A stretch of 64,000 bases of DNA from Sphingobacterium sp. HMA12 (GCF_002933815.1 NZ_BEYR01000001.1:2783765-2847764); one strand, 5' to 3'. Counted from the first letter of the stretch, positions 45,048 through 55,040 are shown. Translations and numbers: made by a program. The notes: generated from the letters alone by a model not told the origin.

Positions 45048-46178
45048 TTACGGATTTGCTTGTGTTACATATATCTTTCCTTTCTTTTCTGAATAGTTTA
45101 TATTATTGGTCATTTTAATGATATTTAGGACTTCCCGAATATCTTCATATCTGCTGATCATACCCGTGATCGGAAGATTTGCGATCGCTGGCTCGATATC
45201 AATCTCAGCTCCATACCACTGTTCAAATTCAAGCACGACATCCGCAAAGTTTTCATTGTCGAAGTAAAATAAGCCTTTTCGCCAAGCATTGGCTTTTTCG
45301 ATATCCTTGGACTGGATCAGTAAAATCTTCGGTTTATCTTTCTGTATGAAAGCCTGTTGACCGGGCTTAATCAGCACCTGGGTGCCGTAGTGATTGTGTG
45401 TAAGTCGGATACTGCCTTCGCTCAACAGTACATTTTCCTCCAAGCCGTTGGCGGTATTAACGTTGAATTTGGTACCGAGAACTTCAATGGTCTGTATGGA
45501 AGAGTGAACCAAAAAGGGAACTTTCCGTCCCATAGCATACTGCTTATGCACATCAAAGAAAACCTCTCCCCTAACATGTACAGAGCGGTTGCCCTGATTG
45601 AAGTTGGGATCAAGCTCTAGTGATGCCATATAGTTGAGCCATACCTGTGTACTATCGTCCAACAAAACTGAAAAGACTCGTCGCGAAGGATTCTCAATCC
45701 GTAGTTTACTGTTACCGACCGTTTGCGCGAGTGTGCCAAGTGCCAGTACTTTTTCCTTGTTTATTGTCGTGTAATGACTACCTGGAGGCAATGTATCCAA
45801 TAGATCAAAATGTTCTTGACTGCCGACGAATAAGGATGGATTTTGGAGATTTGCCTGTTTCGGCCTGTCATCGGTATTGTAATGGTCGATAATCCGAAAA
45901 GATATATATATGCCCAGCACCACAAATAGACTTGCGGCTGTGTACCAGGCTGTATGTAAGCGGAAATCAGATACCCTACGTTTTCCAATGCGCTGCTGCA
46001 CACCTGCTTTGATTTCTTCACCGATACGCACTAGATCTTCAGACTCAGATTTGCCCCTGTCCATGGCATCATACAGATGTTCGACAAGCTTTTGCTCCTT
46101 ATGATTCGTACTCCCCGAAATATATCGGTCGAGAAGATCTTTTAAAACTGCACGAACATGACGTTTCCTTTCAGACAT
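45048..46178 (-). CDS. FecR-family anti-sigma factor
   Basis: A 376-residue inner-membrane regulator. The cytosolic N-terminus (1-80) binds sigma; one helix lies at about 82-102; the periplasmic FecR domain (about 130-270) has VLLDDSTQVWLNYMASLELD, VRGEVFFDV and IEVLGTKFNV, and is followed by a DUF4974-like C-terminus (FADVVLEFEQWYGAEI, ITGMISRYEDIREVLNIIKM). It pairs with the STN receptor and the ECF sigma gene upstream. With that sigma gene interrupted, its regulatory target is uncertain. Confidence 0.92.
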   Translation of the reverse strand: MSERKRHVRAVLKDLLDRYISGSTNHKEQKLVEHLYDAMDRGKSESEDLVRIGEEIKAGVQQRIGKRRVSDFRLHTAWYTAASLFVVLGIYISFRIIDHYNTDDRPKQANLQNPSLFVGSQEHFDLLDTLPPGSHYTTINKEKVLALGTLAQTVGNSKLRIENPSRRVFSVLLDDSTQVWLNYMASLELDPNFNQGNRSVHVRGEVFFDVHKQYAMGRKVPFLVHSSIQTIEVLGTKFNVNTANGLEENVLLSEGSIRLTHNHYGTQVLIKPGQQAFIQKDKPKILLIQSKDIEKANAWRKGLFYFDNENFADVVLEFEQWYGAEIDIEPAIANLPITGMISRYEDIREVLNIIKMTNNINYSEKKGKIYVTQANP

Positions 46179-46245
46179 ATCAGATGGTTTATAATGGTCC
46201 CTTTCCTATATGTCGTTGTCACCCCTGGTAATTCCCAAAAAAAAA

Positions 46246-46797
46246 TTAAAAAAAAATGAAAAGAATTTTATGGATCAGATCTTTTAACGTGTTTGTTGTG
46301 TTGAGCAATTGATTTTGAACGGTTTTGGTAGATATTCCAAGCAATTTAGCGATCTCCTTGACCGTTTTATCTTCGTTGTATCGTAATTGGAATATAGCTC
46401 TACGCTTGTGCGGCATACGTGCGATCCATCCGTTGAGCATGGTTTGGAGTTCAACTTATATATATCGCTCATCGGCAGTTGATCCGTCACTCAACTTTTC
46501 GACCAGTGTTTCCAGTTCGTCAAAATACTTTTTCTCCTTTCTAAACTTGTCAATCACTTTAAAACGTACAGCTTGACAAAGATAATGGTCTATATCTTGG
46601 ATCGTTTTGCGATCACGTTTCTCCCATAGGTCAATGTATATATCTTGAACAATTTCTTTTGCGATATTTTCATCTTGTAGCCTTCTAAAAGCGATTTCAT
46701 ACAACTTCTTCCAGCTACGGTGATAAAGTTCGTCAAATGCGCCTTCATTTGATTCTTTCACCAAAAGAAAAAGATCCTCTAGACTCATACTACGCAT
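46246..46797 (-). pseudogene. ECF sigma factor interrupted by in-frame TAA
   Basis: From 46797 the frame encodes sigma region 2 (AFDELYHRSWKKLYEIAFRR, EIVQDIYIDLWEK, HYLCQAVRFKVIDKFRKEKK) and reaches a TAA at 46456-46458. The same frame then continues VELQT and MLNGWIARMP, with region 4 (HKRRAIFQLRYNEDKTVKEI, ISTKTVQNQLLNTTNTLKDL) to 46246. The two parts are exactly in frame, so a single C-to-T change (CAA to TAA) would suffice. A restart ATG at 46440 lies six codons past the stop, so separate region-2 and region-4 peptides could be made. Otherwise the gene is dead. It heads a FecR-SusCD operon. Confidence 0.75.
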
Positions 46798-46923
46798 AGC
46801 TAACGGTTTATAATGTTGCGAAATTATAGTGGCTTAAAATTGATTGATGCAATATATAAATTCTGAGGGGAACTTCCTATAAAAGTTACACATTCAACAA
46901 ACTTATAAAGCCATTAAATAGTT

Positions 46924-47385
46924 TTACCCCAAGCATAGGATATATATTCTTAATAACAAAAAAAGAACCTTTAAATATAAATTGAAGCCAAAGCATAAAG
47001 CACCATAATTCAGAAAATCATTATCTTTTATTTTTTGCAACAGCGAAGCCTTACTAAGAGTTTCGAGATAAACATATAGATTTGGAATGGTCTGAAAATA
47101 ACGTTCAAAAGCTGAAAAAGCTTTCGTATAGATCTTGCTGGCAACAACTTCCTGAATAGCATTTGTCGCCGGCTGCTTGGTATAGTAACTTTCAAGATTT
47201 GCAAAAAATTGCTGTTCCTTGATAAAATGCTTTGTGACGTCGTTGCTTGATGCATCAATCCCAAGCAAACGTAAGATACCGCTTTCAACAAAGAGAATCT
47301 CAGAGGCTACTTCATGGAGCTCTTCGATATAGGTTCCTGCTTTTACCTGAGGTAATTTAAAACTCTGCAAGCAGATCAATATCAC
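46924..47385 (-). pseudogene. Crp/Fnr-family regulator, damaged
   Basis: The 153 codons match the middle of Crp/Fnr proteins: EILFVESGILRLLGI, KHFIKEQQFFANLESYYTKQP, then AFERYFQTIPNLYVYLETLSKASLLQKIKDND (in family order, given as two adjoining blocks of about 16). The N-terminal strand and the DNA-binding HTH are missing; the C-terminus is a run of hydrophobic residues unlike the family. This is a truncated, probably inactive copy. Confidence 0.5.
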
Positions 47386-47433
47386 TTGCTGTAAGTATTC
47401 CTCTAAAAGAAAGTGCAGCCTTGAGCTTTTCTA

Positions 47434-47603
47434 TTATTTTACGATTTGTAGTTCCAATAGTCTGTTTGCGCAGGTGATTACAGCTTCCTTAACAGGAACG
47501 GCCTGCCATCCCAGTTCTTTCTGCGCTATACGGAGGTCTTTTTGCCTTCTGACCACCTCCAATAAAACGGATTTGAGCTCTGGGTTAAGAAATACGGCTT
47601 TTT
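47434..47603 (-). pseudogene. SDR/NAD-dependent epimerase, C-terminal remnant
   Basis: Fifty-odd codons without a start read AVFLNPELKSVLLEVVRR, QKDLRIAQKELGWQAVPVKE and AVITCANRLLELQ before TAA. This matches the C-terminal end of NAD-dependent epimerase/aldehyde-reductase proteins (RRELGW and PVEEAI pattern). An in-frame TAA lies just upstream. Confidence 0.55.
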
Positions 47604-47809
47604 ACATCTTTTGTGATTAGTTGCACTACTTCACCTATCTCTGAGCAGATATAAACAGTTTTATCCATCTTTTCCAGATAAAGGGCAAACTCGTCGAGTA
47701 CCTCAACGTCATTCCCGACAAGAACAAAACAGTCGAAAATATTACCCAGGTTCCCAAGGGTTTCGATTTTCAAGCCTAACATTTTTTCAAAAAAAATCAT
47801 AGCAATCAT
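47585..47809 (-). CDS. Doubtful short frame
   Basis: A 74-codon frame with mixed alpha/beta character (FDCFVLVGNDVEVLDEFALY) but no recognised family. It lies downstream of the heme-oxygenase gene and overlaps the dehydrogenase remnant. It may itself be a remnant; heme oxygenases of this type are often followed by a phytochrome gene, none of which I could identify here. Confidence 0.25.
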   Translation of the reverse strand: MIAMIFFEKMLGLKIETLGNLGNIFDCFVLVGNDVEVLDEFALYLEKMDKTVYICSEIGEVVQLITKDVKSRIS

Positions 47810-47880
47810 AACACATAATTTTTAGAATACTTAAATGGCGCCCCGCTGACACCAAAAAACAACGGGGACACCATAGATAA

Positions 47881-48429
47881 TCAGATTTGAAATGCATCAG
47901 CAAATCGGGCAAACGTGTCTCTTGCTGCATAAATGGCATCTGCAGCATGTTCTTCCGAAATATTTGCACCCAAAGCATCAATAAAGGCATTCCATTTCTG
48001 ACCTGTTTCTGACCCGTAGCCGGAGAAGAACGAGACTCCTTCAGTTATTCCGTATTTCGCCAGCATTCGAACAATGACCATCCCTCCCATCACGGAACCT
48101 TCCATTACGTAAAGTGCACCGAGCGCCTTCGCAGTACTATCGATGAAAGGAACGGGCACTTCGGTAAGGTCGTTCAGATCTCCGCCAAGTTCTACAATAT
48201 CTTCTGCAAGACTAACAGCATGTCGCCTTTCGGGATAATCTGCCAATATATTTTTAGTGATATATGGAGCAATGGCCTCTTCTAAATTCTTGAAATAGCT
48301 ATAAAATATTTTCAACAGATCTGCGTATTCCGCATTGCTACGGATCGGCTTTAATCTGGCGACAACCAATTTCTCCAGTTGTTGGTGCGGTGAGGCGGTT
48401 TGATTTCTTAATTCTTCTTGTATCATCAT
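47881..48429 (-). CDS. Biliverdin-producing heme oxygenase
   Basis: A 182-residue helical enzyme. The proximal heme ligand is His15 in ASPHQQLEKL; GALYVMEGSVMGGMVIVRML (about 108-127) is the conserved distal-helix glycine region. It opens heme to biliverdin, iron and CO, usually as chromophore source for a bacteriophytochrome (BphO type) or for iron. No phytochrome gene was found next to it. It lies 37 bp downstream of the efflux outer-membrane gene on the same strand. Confidence 0.85.
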   Translation of the reverse strand: MMIQEELRNQTASPHQQLEKLVVARLKPIRSNAEYADLLKIFYSYFKNLEEAIAPYITKNILADYPERRHAVSLAEDIVELGGDLNDLTEVPVPFIDSTAKALGALYVMEGSVMGGMVIVRMLAKYGITEGVSFFSGYGSETGQKWNAFIDALGANISEEHAADAIYAARDTFARFADAFQI

Positions 48430-48466
48430 TATTGTTTTTTATTGTAAAAGGGTGATTTTTGTTCTA

Positions 48467-49891
48467 TCATTCTACACCGCCACCCAGACTGCGATACAGG
48501 TCGGCAATGGCAGAAAGCTCCTGACGTCGGACAGATGCAAGATCGAGTTCGCTCTGCAATACATTAACCTGTGCTGTAATCACTTCGAGATAGTTTGCCA
48601 TGCCATTCACGAAAAGGGTATTGGCATTTGCAGTGGCCTGCTGAAGTGTATTGACACGTTGGGCTGTAATGTACTGCTGTTGTTTCAGCTTCTCGATCTT
48701 TACTATGGCATCGGATACCTCTCCAACCGCTCCCAATACTGTTTTTCGAAACGCAACAATTGTTTTCTCTCTTTCAATAGCAGCTATCTTATACTGTGTG
48801 CTAAGTTCCTTATGTTGAAGTAATGGCTGTAAGATAGTTCCGCCCACAGTACCAAAGAGTGCCCCCGGAATATTGAACCAATCGCTTGCTTTCAGTGCTC
48901 CCACTCCGCCGGCGGCAGTAATGCGAAGTGCAGGATACATCTGTGCTTTGCTAATGCCCACTTTTGCATTCGCAATCACCAGCTCCAGCTCGTGGCTCCG
49001 AACATCTGGTCGTCGCCGGACTATAGCAATGGGTACACCGGTCGACAGCTGCTCCGGAAATTTAATCTCTTCGAGCATAGCACGCCTGTGCTGTATACCC
49101 GGCAATTCACCAGCAAGCACATGTAGCGCATTCTCCTGCAATATGATTTCCTTTTCGAGTTGCGGGATCAGCTCCGCCACTGCCAGTCGTTGTGCCTCGG
49201 CTTGCTGGACAGCCAAATAGGTTGCCTGCCCCATCCTATACTGAACGTTTGTGATACGCAAAGTACTATCATTTAATGCCATATTCGCTACTGCGACACG
49301 ACGTTGCTGATCTAGCATGAGAAGATTATAATAACCTTTTGAAACACTGATTATCAGATCGGTCTGCAAGGCTTTACGAACCTCGTCACTTTGTAAATAA
49401 GCTGCGAGCGCCACTTTGTTGGTATTACGTATCTTTCCCCAGATATCGGCTTCCCAAGACAGACTGGCTCCTAAGGAATAATCCTCGATATGATTGGCCC
49501 CTAAAAACTGGCTTGCCGTCATCCCATTAAGGCTATAGTTGGAAGGATTACTTGTATTTCCCATTACATTGAGACCAATAACAGGTAGATTGTTCCACTT
49601 TGACTGCCGCACAAGCAGATGTGCTGATTCAATATTTTTCAGCGCGACCTGCATATCTAAGTTTTTCTTCAGGGTACTATCAATCAATACCTGCAACATT
49701 TTATCCGTAAAAAAACTCTTCCAGGGCAGCATAGCAATACCCAGCGTATCTTGCTCGGTCTCGCCACGGAAAGTCGCAGGTAGCTCCGGTTTGGGCAGCT
49801 GGACGTCTTTAGTGATTGCACAGCCAACCAAGGTGCCTAGTAATGCTGTGATTGGAATAATTTGACGATAGTTTTTAATTAAATAGCTCAT
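48467..49891 (-). CDS. Efflux outer-membrane lipoprotein, NodT/TolC family
   Basis: A 474-residue outer-membrane channel. Lipid anchor Cys24 (GTLVGC). Two repeats of the outer-membrane-efflux fold follow (helical LLDSTLKKNLDMQVALKNIE, then SWEADIWGKIRN and ATYLAVQQAEAQRLA; in the second half RRRPDVRSHELELVIANAKV). It forms the exit duct of the tripartite pump encoded with it. It lies 21 bp after the RND gene and is the last gene of the efflux operon. Confidence 0.95.
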   Translation of the reverse strand: MSYLIKNYRQIIPITALLGTLVGCAITKDVQLPKPELPATFRGETEQDTLGIAMLPWKSFFTDKMLQVLIDSTLKKNLDMQVALKNIESAHLLVRQSKWNNLPVIGLNVMGNTSNPSNYSLNGMTASQFLGANHIEDYSLGASLSWEADIWGKIRNTNKVALAAYLQSDEVRKALQTDLIISVSKGYYNLLMLDQQRRVAVANMALNDSTLRITNVQYRMGQATYLAVQQAEAQRLAVAELIPQLEKEIILQENALHVLAGELPGIQHRRAMLEEIKFPEQLSTGVPIAIVRRRPDVRSHELELVIANAKVGISKAQMYPALRITAAGGVGALKASDWFNIPGALFGTVGGTILQPLLQHKELSTQYKIAAIEREKTIVAFRKTVLGAVGEVSDAIVKIEKLKQQQYITAQRVNTLQQATANANTLFVNGMANYLEVITAQVNVLQSELDLASVRRQELSAIADLYRSLGGGVE

Positions 49892-49912
49892 AAATTGTCT
49901 CTTTTATATTTC

Positions 49913-52900
49913 TTAAGCTTCGATAGCAGGTTGGATTGCTGCAGTTGGTTGTGTTTTCCGACCCGAGATTCTTTCCTGTAGGGCCTGAAACACAACGAAG
50001 AGCACCGGTATGATAAACAATCCCAGAATGACACCGCTGATCATTCCGCCGGCAGCGCCTATACTGATCGAATGGTTTCCCATCGCTGATGGCCCTGTGG
50101 CCCGCATCATAGGAGAAATACCCGCTACGAACGCGATTGAAGTCATAATAATGGGCCGGATACGCAGTTTGGCAGCCTCTAGTGCCGATTGCAGCAATGT
50201 ACGACCTGCATGTCTGCGCTGTACGGCAAATTCGACGATCAGGATTGCATTTTTGGCCAGCAGTCCAATCAGCATAATCAATGCAACTTGGATATAGATA
50301 TTATTGTCAATGCCTGCCATGCCAATAGCTGCAAAAACACCAATGATACCTGTTGGAACTGAAAAAACGACGGCCAAAGGAAGGATATAGCTGTTATACT
50401 GGGCGCACAGCAGGAAGTAAACAAATAGTAGAGAGAGAGAAAAAATAATCACGGATTGTCCGCCGGACGAGATCTCTTCCCGAGTCATTCCCGAAAATTC
50501 ATAAGAGTAACCTGATGGCAATACATCAGCTGCGACTTCCCGGACAGCTTGGATAGCGTCACCGGTACTATAGCCCGGTTTGGGCACAGCATTGACACCG
50601 ATCGAGTTGAAAAGGTTATATCGTGTAATCACTTCTGGGCCAAAGACTCTTTTCAAACTGACCATGGTTTTTATGGGAACCATCTTGCCAGATCTGTTCT
50701 TGACATAGACTTCATTCATTGAAGCCGGATCTGCACGCTCTTGCTTTTCGGCTTGTACCATGACCCGATAATACTTACCAAAGCGATTGAAATCGGAAAC
50801 TTGCGCACTACCGAAGAAAGATTGCATAGTTCCCAGAACATCTTTTTCATCCACCTCCAATTGTTCGATTTTTTCGTGGTCAAGAATCATCTCGTACTGC
50901 GGATAATCTGCGCGGAAGGTGGTAAACGCAACAGCTATTTCTTTGCGTTTGCTCAACTCGGTGATAAATTTATTGGCAATTCCACCAAATTTGTCCAGCT
51001 TGCCGCCGGCTTTGTCTTCGAGGACAAGATCCAACGCATCCACATTGCTGAATCCCGGCACGGTAGGAAAAGAAAATACAAAGCACTGGGCACCTTTTAT
51101 CGTATTGAGTCGTTTTTGAATTTCAGCAATATTAGCAGAAACATCGTTCATCTCTCCACGCTCACCATCTTTTTTCATCCTGAAAAAGGCTACTCCGGAT
51201 GATGGACTGGTGGAATTTGTCAACACATTGAAGCCTGCTACCTCATTGAATGCAAATTTCGCTTTCATATCCCGCACCTTATCGGCCGCTTCATCGAGGA
51301 CTGCCTGCGTCCTATTCATGGACGAACCCGGAGGAAGATTGACCGAAATAGCAATAAAACCCAGGTCTTCTGACGGGATAAATCCTGTCGGAGTCCGACG
51401 AATAAGCCAGCCCGTAATAACAACAACGAGTGCTAGCCCCGCAAGACTTACCCATTTAAACTTGATCAGCTTTTTCACTGCGCCAACATACTTCGCAGTT
51501 ACATTTTCAAAGCCTTTATTGAAAGCGTAGAAAAAACGCTGTTTAAAATTGGTAGGCTCTCTATGATGATCATGATTGACATCTTTCAACAACAAGGCAC
51601 ATAATGCGGGACTGAGGGTCAAAGCATTCAAGGCAGAAATAACAATTGCAATAGCTAAAGTAAAGGCAAACTGACGGTAGAACACACCTGCAGACCCTTT
51701 CATAAAACCAACAGGAAGAAACACTGCTGCCATGACCAAGGTAATCGATATAATGGCGCCAGTGATCTCATGCATCGCGGACATAGTCGCTTTTTTGGCT
51801 GTCATATTTTTATCCTCCAGTTTGGAATGTACAGCCTCAACAACAACAATGGCATCATCTACGACTATACCTATGGCCAGTACGAGTGCAAATAGCGTGA
51901 GCAAGTTAATGGAGAATCCGAAAACGGACATAAAGAAAAAGGTACCTATGACCGCCACCGGAACAGCGATGGCTGGAATCAATGTGGACCGGAAATCCTG
52001 TAAAAATATATATACAACGATAAAAACTAAAATGAAGGCTTCCAGAAGTGTATGCTCTACCTGATTAATGGATTGATCAAGCATATCCTTGGTATTGTAG
52101 AGTATCTGCTGCTTGATCCCTGGAGGGAAATCTTTTTCTGCTTTTTTCAAAAATTCGGCCACCTTCGTCTGTATTTCTCTCGAATTGGTGCCCGGCAACT
52201 GTATAACCTGGAATAGCACACTTTTTTTATCGTGTACGGTATTTACTGAATTGTAGGTGTAACTACCCAATTCAACTTTGGCGATATCTTTAAGTTTGAG
52301 CATACTGCCATCGCTATTCGCCCTGATGATCATGTTCCCATAGTCCTCGGGTCTGGTATACTTACCTGCATATTTGAGTACATACTCGAAAGACCTGTCA
52401 CTTGATTCACCAAATCTCCCCGGGGCAGCTTCTTGATTTTTACTTTTGACAGCGGCCATCACTTCTGTAGGTGTGATATTGTAAGCAGCCATTTGTGCCG
52501 GATTGAGCCATATGCGCATCGAATAATCTCTATTACTGCCATAGAAATTGACCTGGCCAACGCCCTGTATACGTTTTAACTCCGGAATGATGTTTATCTG
52601 CGCATAATTGGTCAAATAGGTCGCGTCATACAATTCGGGCTTATCACTCATCAAATTGATCGCCATAATAAGTGAATTTTGCACCTTTTGGGTGGTAATA
52701 CCGGCTTGCACAACTTCGGGCGGAAGCAACCCCGTAGCAGATGAAACCCGGTTCTGTACATTGACAGCGGCCTGGTCGGGATCTGTGCCCAGCTTAAAGT
52801 ATACAGATATGATGAGTGTACCATCGTTGCTCGAAGTGGAACTCATATAGGTCATATTTTCAACCCCATTAATGGCTTCCTCTAGCGGTGGCGCTACCGC

Positions 52901-53077
52901 ACGCACCATCGTTTCGGCATTTGCCCCGGGATAATTGGCCGAAACCTGAACCACTGGAGGTGCTATATCTGGAAACTGTTGTATAGGTAGATCCATCAGA
53001 CCTACCGCGCCGAGAATGACCAACATGATGGAAACCACAGTAGCAATAACTGGCTTATCAATAAAAATTTTTAACAT
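49913..53077 (-). CDS. RND efflux permease (HAE1/AcrB-like)
   Basis: A 1054-residue proton-driven pump with 12 membrane helices and two large periplasmic loops. The start (MLKIFIDKPVIATVVSIMLV), the helix-4 charged residues in LVLAIGIVVDDAIVVVEAVH, and GFMKGSAGVFYRQFAF are typical of HAE1 pumps that expel drugs, dyes or detergents. It lies 36 bp after the adaptor gene. The drug range cannot be read from sequence; control by the nearby TetR regulator is likely. Confidence 0.97.
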   Translation of the reverse strand: MLKIFIDKPVIATVVSIMLVILGAVGLMDLPIQQFPDIAPPVVQVSANYPGANAETMVRAVAPPLEEAINGVENMTYMSSTSSNDGTLIISVYFKLGTDPDQAAVNVQNRVSSATGLLPPEVVQAGITTQKVQNSLIMAINLMSDKPELYDATYLTNYAQINIIPELKRIQGVGQVNFYGSNRDYSMRIWLNPAQMAAYNITPTEVMAAVKSKNQEAAPGRFGESSDRSFEYVLKYAGKYTRPEDYGNMIIRANSDGSMLKLKDIAKVELGSYTYNSVNTVHDKKSVLFQVIQLPGTNSREIQTKVAEFLKKAEKDFPPGIKQQILYNTKDMLDQSINQVEHTLLEAFILVFIVVYIFLQDFRSTLIPAIAVPVAVIGTFFFMSVFGFSINLLTLFALVLAIGIVVDDAIVVVEAVHSKLEDKNMTAKKATMSAMHEITGAIISITLVMAAVFLPVGFMKGSAGVFYRQFAFTLAIAIVISALNALTLSPALCALLLKDVNHDHHREPTNFKQRFFYAFNKGFENVTAKYVGAVKKLIKFKWVSLAGLALVVVITGWLIRRTPTGFIPSEDLGFIAISVNLPPGSSMNRTQAVLDEAADKVRDMKAKFAFNEVAGFNVLTNSTSPSSGVAFFRMKKDGERGEMNDVSANIAEIQKRLNTIKGAQCFVFSFPTVPGFSNVDALDLVLEDKAGGKLDKFGGIANKFITELSKRKEIAVAFTTFRADYPQYEMILDHEKIEQLEVDEKDVLGTMQSFFGSAQVSDFNRFGKYYRVMVQAEKQERADPASMNEVYVKNRSGKMVPIKTMVSLKRVFGPEVITRYNLFNSIGVNAVPKPGYSTGDAIQAVREVAADVLPSGYSYEFSGMTREEISSGGQSVIIFSLSLLFVYFLLCAQYNSYILPLAVVFSVPTGIIGVFAAIGMAGIDNNIYIQVALIMLIGLLAKNAILIVEFAVQRRHAGRTLLQSALEAAKLRIRPIIMTSIAFVAGISPMMRATGPSAMGNHSISIGAAGGMISGVILGLFIIPVLFVVFQALQERISGRKTQPTAAIQPAIEA

Positions 53078-53113
53078 GGTATAATAGTCTTTAGCATAAG
53101 TAAAATAAGGTGA

Positions 53114-54250
53114 CTAGTTGCTCGCCATTTTATCGGATGATATTTCGGGTTTAACAGCCATTCCATCTTTAAGGGACTCCAGCCCTTTTAAAATAAGTCT
53201 GTCCCCACTAGCCAGGCCGCTGGAGATGTAATAGCTGTTTCCGGCAGCTCCGGTAACCGTTAATGCGACCTGTCGGGTTTTGTTGTGCTGGTCAACGACA
53301 TAGGCAAAGAGCTTGTCCTGCATTTCGAACGTCGCTGCCTGGGGTACAGCAACTACACCATGTTGCCTCAGGCCAAGTCTAATACGGCCAGAATTGCCGG
53401 AACGAAGTAAACCTTGCTTATTGGGAAAAGTAGCCCTTAGGGTGATTGCTCCTGTAGACCTGTCAAATGCTGCATCAACCATATCAAGTCTACCTGTTAC
53501 GGGATAATCAGTTCCACCAGAAAGCACCAAATTTACCTCAGCGCTGTTCTTTAATTTTTCGTCGATTGAACGACCTTGAAGGCCATCTTTGAAGGCGACA
53601 AAATCAGCTTCTCCAACAGAAAAATAAGCGTGTACCTCCCTGTTGTCGGAAAGATAGGTCAATGACTGGGCATCGGAAGGAGCAACAAGACTGCCGGTTT
53701 TCTTTCCCAGACGGCCGATGTAACCACTTACAGGAGCTTTAATGGTGGTAAAGTTTAAGGTGATTTTGGCATTTTCTATTTTTGCCATCGCTTTTCGCTC
53801 CCCAGCTACCGCTGCATCATAACTAGCCTGTGCAGTTTTCAACTGATAGTTTGATACGACTCGATTATCCACGAGCGCTTTTAGCTTTTCGACCTCAATT
53901 TTTGCTGTCTGTACTTCTGCTTGCGCAATGGACAGTTGCGCTTTCGCATCGTTGTAGGCTTCTTGGTATGGGCGTGAATCGATCAGGAAGAGCGCTTTGC
54001 CCTTTTCAACATAGGCTCCTTCCTGAACCAAAACCTTTTCCAGGATCCCATTTACCTGAGGGCGTATTTCGACATCCGTAAGCCCTTCCAACTGTGCGGG
54101 ATACTCTGTATAAACAACCGTATCGGTCTTGTTTAAAACCATTACGGGAACCTCAGGGATACTTAGCTCCTGAGCAGGTTGATGCCCAGATTTGCAGGAA
54201 GAAAATATGATAACTGGAATTGCTATTCCGAGTAACAGATTTTTTTTCAT
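53114..54250 (-). CDS. RND periplasmic adaptor lipoprotein
   Basis: A 378-residue adaptor. Lipid anchor Cys19 (IIFSSC). Barrel-sandwich halves (VRPQVNGILEKVLVQEGAYV-type at about 66-85 and APVSGYIGRLGKKTGSLV at about 170-190) flank a helical hairpin; a beta-barrel and membrane-proximal domain follow. It links the RND permease to the outer-membrane channel. First gene of the pump operon, after the DUF420 gene. Confidence 0.95.
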   Translation of the reverse strand: MKKNLLLGIAIPVIIFSSCKSGHQPAQELSIPEVPVMVLNKTDTVVYTEYPAQLEGLTDVEIRPQVNGILEKVLVQEGAYVEKGKALFLIDSRPYQEAYNDAKAQLSIAQAEVQTAKIEVEKLKALVDNRVVSNYQLKTAQASYDAAVAGERKAMAKIENAKITLNFTTIKAPVSGYIGRLGKKTGSLVAPSDAQSLTYLSDNREVHAYFSVGEADFVAFKDGLQGRSIDEKLKNSAEVNLVLSGGTDYPVTGRLDMVDAAFDRSTGAITLRATFPNKQGLLRSGNSGRIRLGLRQHGVVAVPQAATFEMQDKLFAYVVDQHNKTRQVALTVTGAAGNSYYISSGLASGDRLILKGLESLKDGMAVKPEISSDKMASN

Positions 54251-54315
54251 AAAATTTGATTTGATATTATTGAAATGTATGAGAATATGAGTGACTGTTG
54301 AGTTTCTTAAATTAT

Positions 54316-54843
54316 TTAGTGCTGGTAGTACGGATTAATCAGTAAGTATACGACCACTCCAGTAAAACTAACATACAACCAGATCGGCATAGTCCACCGG
54401 GCAATCTTGCGGTGCTGACTAATTCGATTATTTAGCGCAAAAGCCAGGGCTAAAAGCCCAAGGGGTACAATAATAGCAGCCAGCACAACGTGCGTGAGCA
54501 AAATAAAGTAGTAAACCCCTCGCAATAGGCCATCGCCTTTATAGTTAGTAGAGGGCATGGAAAAATGATAGAGCAAATAAGAAAACAGGAATAAGGAGGT
54601 AAAGGAGAAGGCAAGAAATATGGAACTTCGATGCAGGAGTATGTTTTTACGACGAACGGCAAACAATGCAAATAACAACGCAAAGAACGTTAAACCATTT
54701 AAAATTGCATTGAGCATGGGCAGGTTGGAATAATCACAGCCTGCTACCAAGCTTACTTTGGGCAAGAAAAAAGTAAGCAGGATTAAACCATTTATAGCAA
54801 TGGTGAGTATCCAGATAAGTAATATAGAATTTCTGTATGGCAT
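54316..54843 (-). CDS. DUF420 membrane protein
   Basis: A 175-residue protein with five helices (about 8-28, 42-62, 73-92, 112-132, 150-168). The pattern LNAILNGLTFFALLFALFAV with conserved histidines (LHRSSIFLAF, YHFS, LTHVVLA, QHRKIARW) is the DUF420 family, seen near cytochrome-oxidase and heme genes. It lies 65 bp upstream of the efflux adaptor and directly downstream of three TetR-type operators. Confidence 0.85.
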   Translation of the reverse strand: MPYRNSILLIWILTIAINGLILLTFFLPKVSLVAGCDYSNLPMLNAILNGLTFFALLFALFAVRRKNILLHRSSIFLAFSFTSLFLFSYLLYHFSMPSTNYKGDGLLRGVYYFILLTHVVLAAIIVPLGLLALAFALNNRISQHRKIARWTMPIWLYVSFTGVVVYLLINPYYQH

Positions 54844-54920
54844 TATTTTATAGATATTTTGGGATTGATGGGTGAGCTGGTATTAGTGCAAGCATAATTA
54901 AATGTTGACTCCAATAATTA

Positions 54921-54942
54921 AAACATACTATATGGTATGTTT
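54921..54942. promoter_or_regulatory. TetR-type operator 1
   Basis: Palindrome AAACATAC-N6-GTATGTTT, matching the consensus shared by six sites. It is the one nearest the DUF420/efflux operon start. Confidence 0.8.
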
Positions 54943-54983
54943 TTGAATACAAATAGGATTTCATCGTAGGTAATATTTTTTTT

Positions 54984-55005
54984 AAACATACTAATCAGTA
55001 TGTTT
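54984..55005. promoter_or_regulatory. TetR-type operator 2
   Basis: AAACATACT-AATC-AGTATGTTT, a perfect-armed palindrome in the region between the efflux operon and the TetR gene. A further half-site AAGTATGT follows. Confidence 0.85.
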
Positions 55006-55040
55006 AAGTATGTAAAAAGTAGATTTTAAGAAACTAACCA

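Noticed and set aside
46246-46797. Frameshift in the ECF sigma gene
   Set aside because: The two halves are in the same frame (119 codons between their starts); a nonsense codon, not a shift, separates them.
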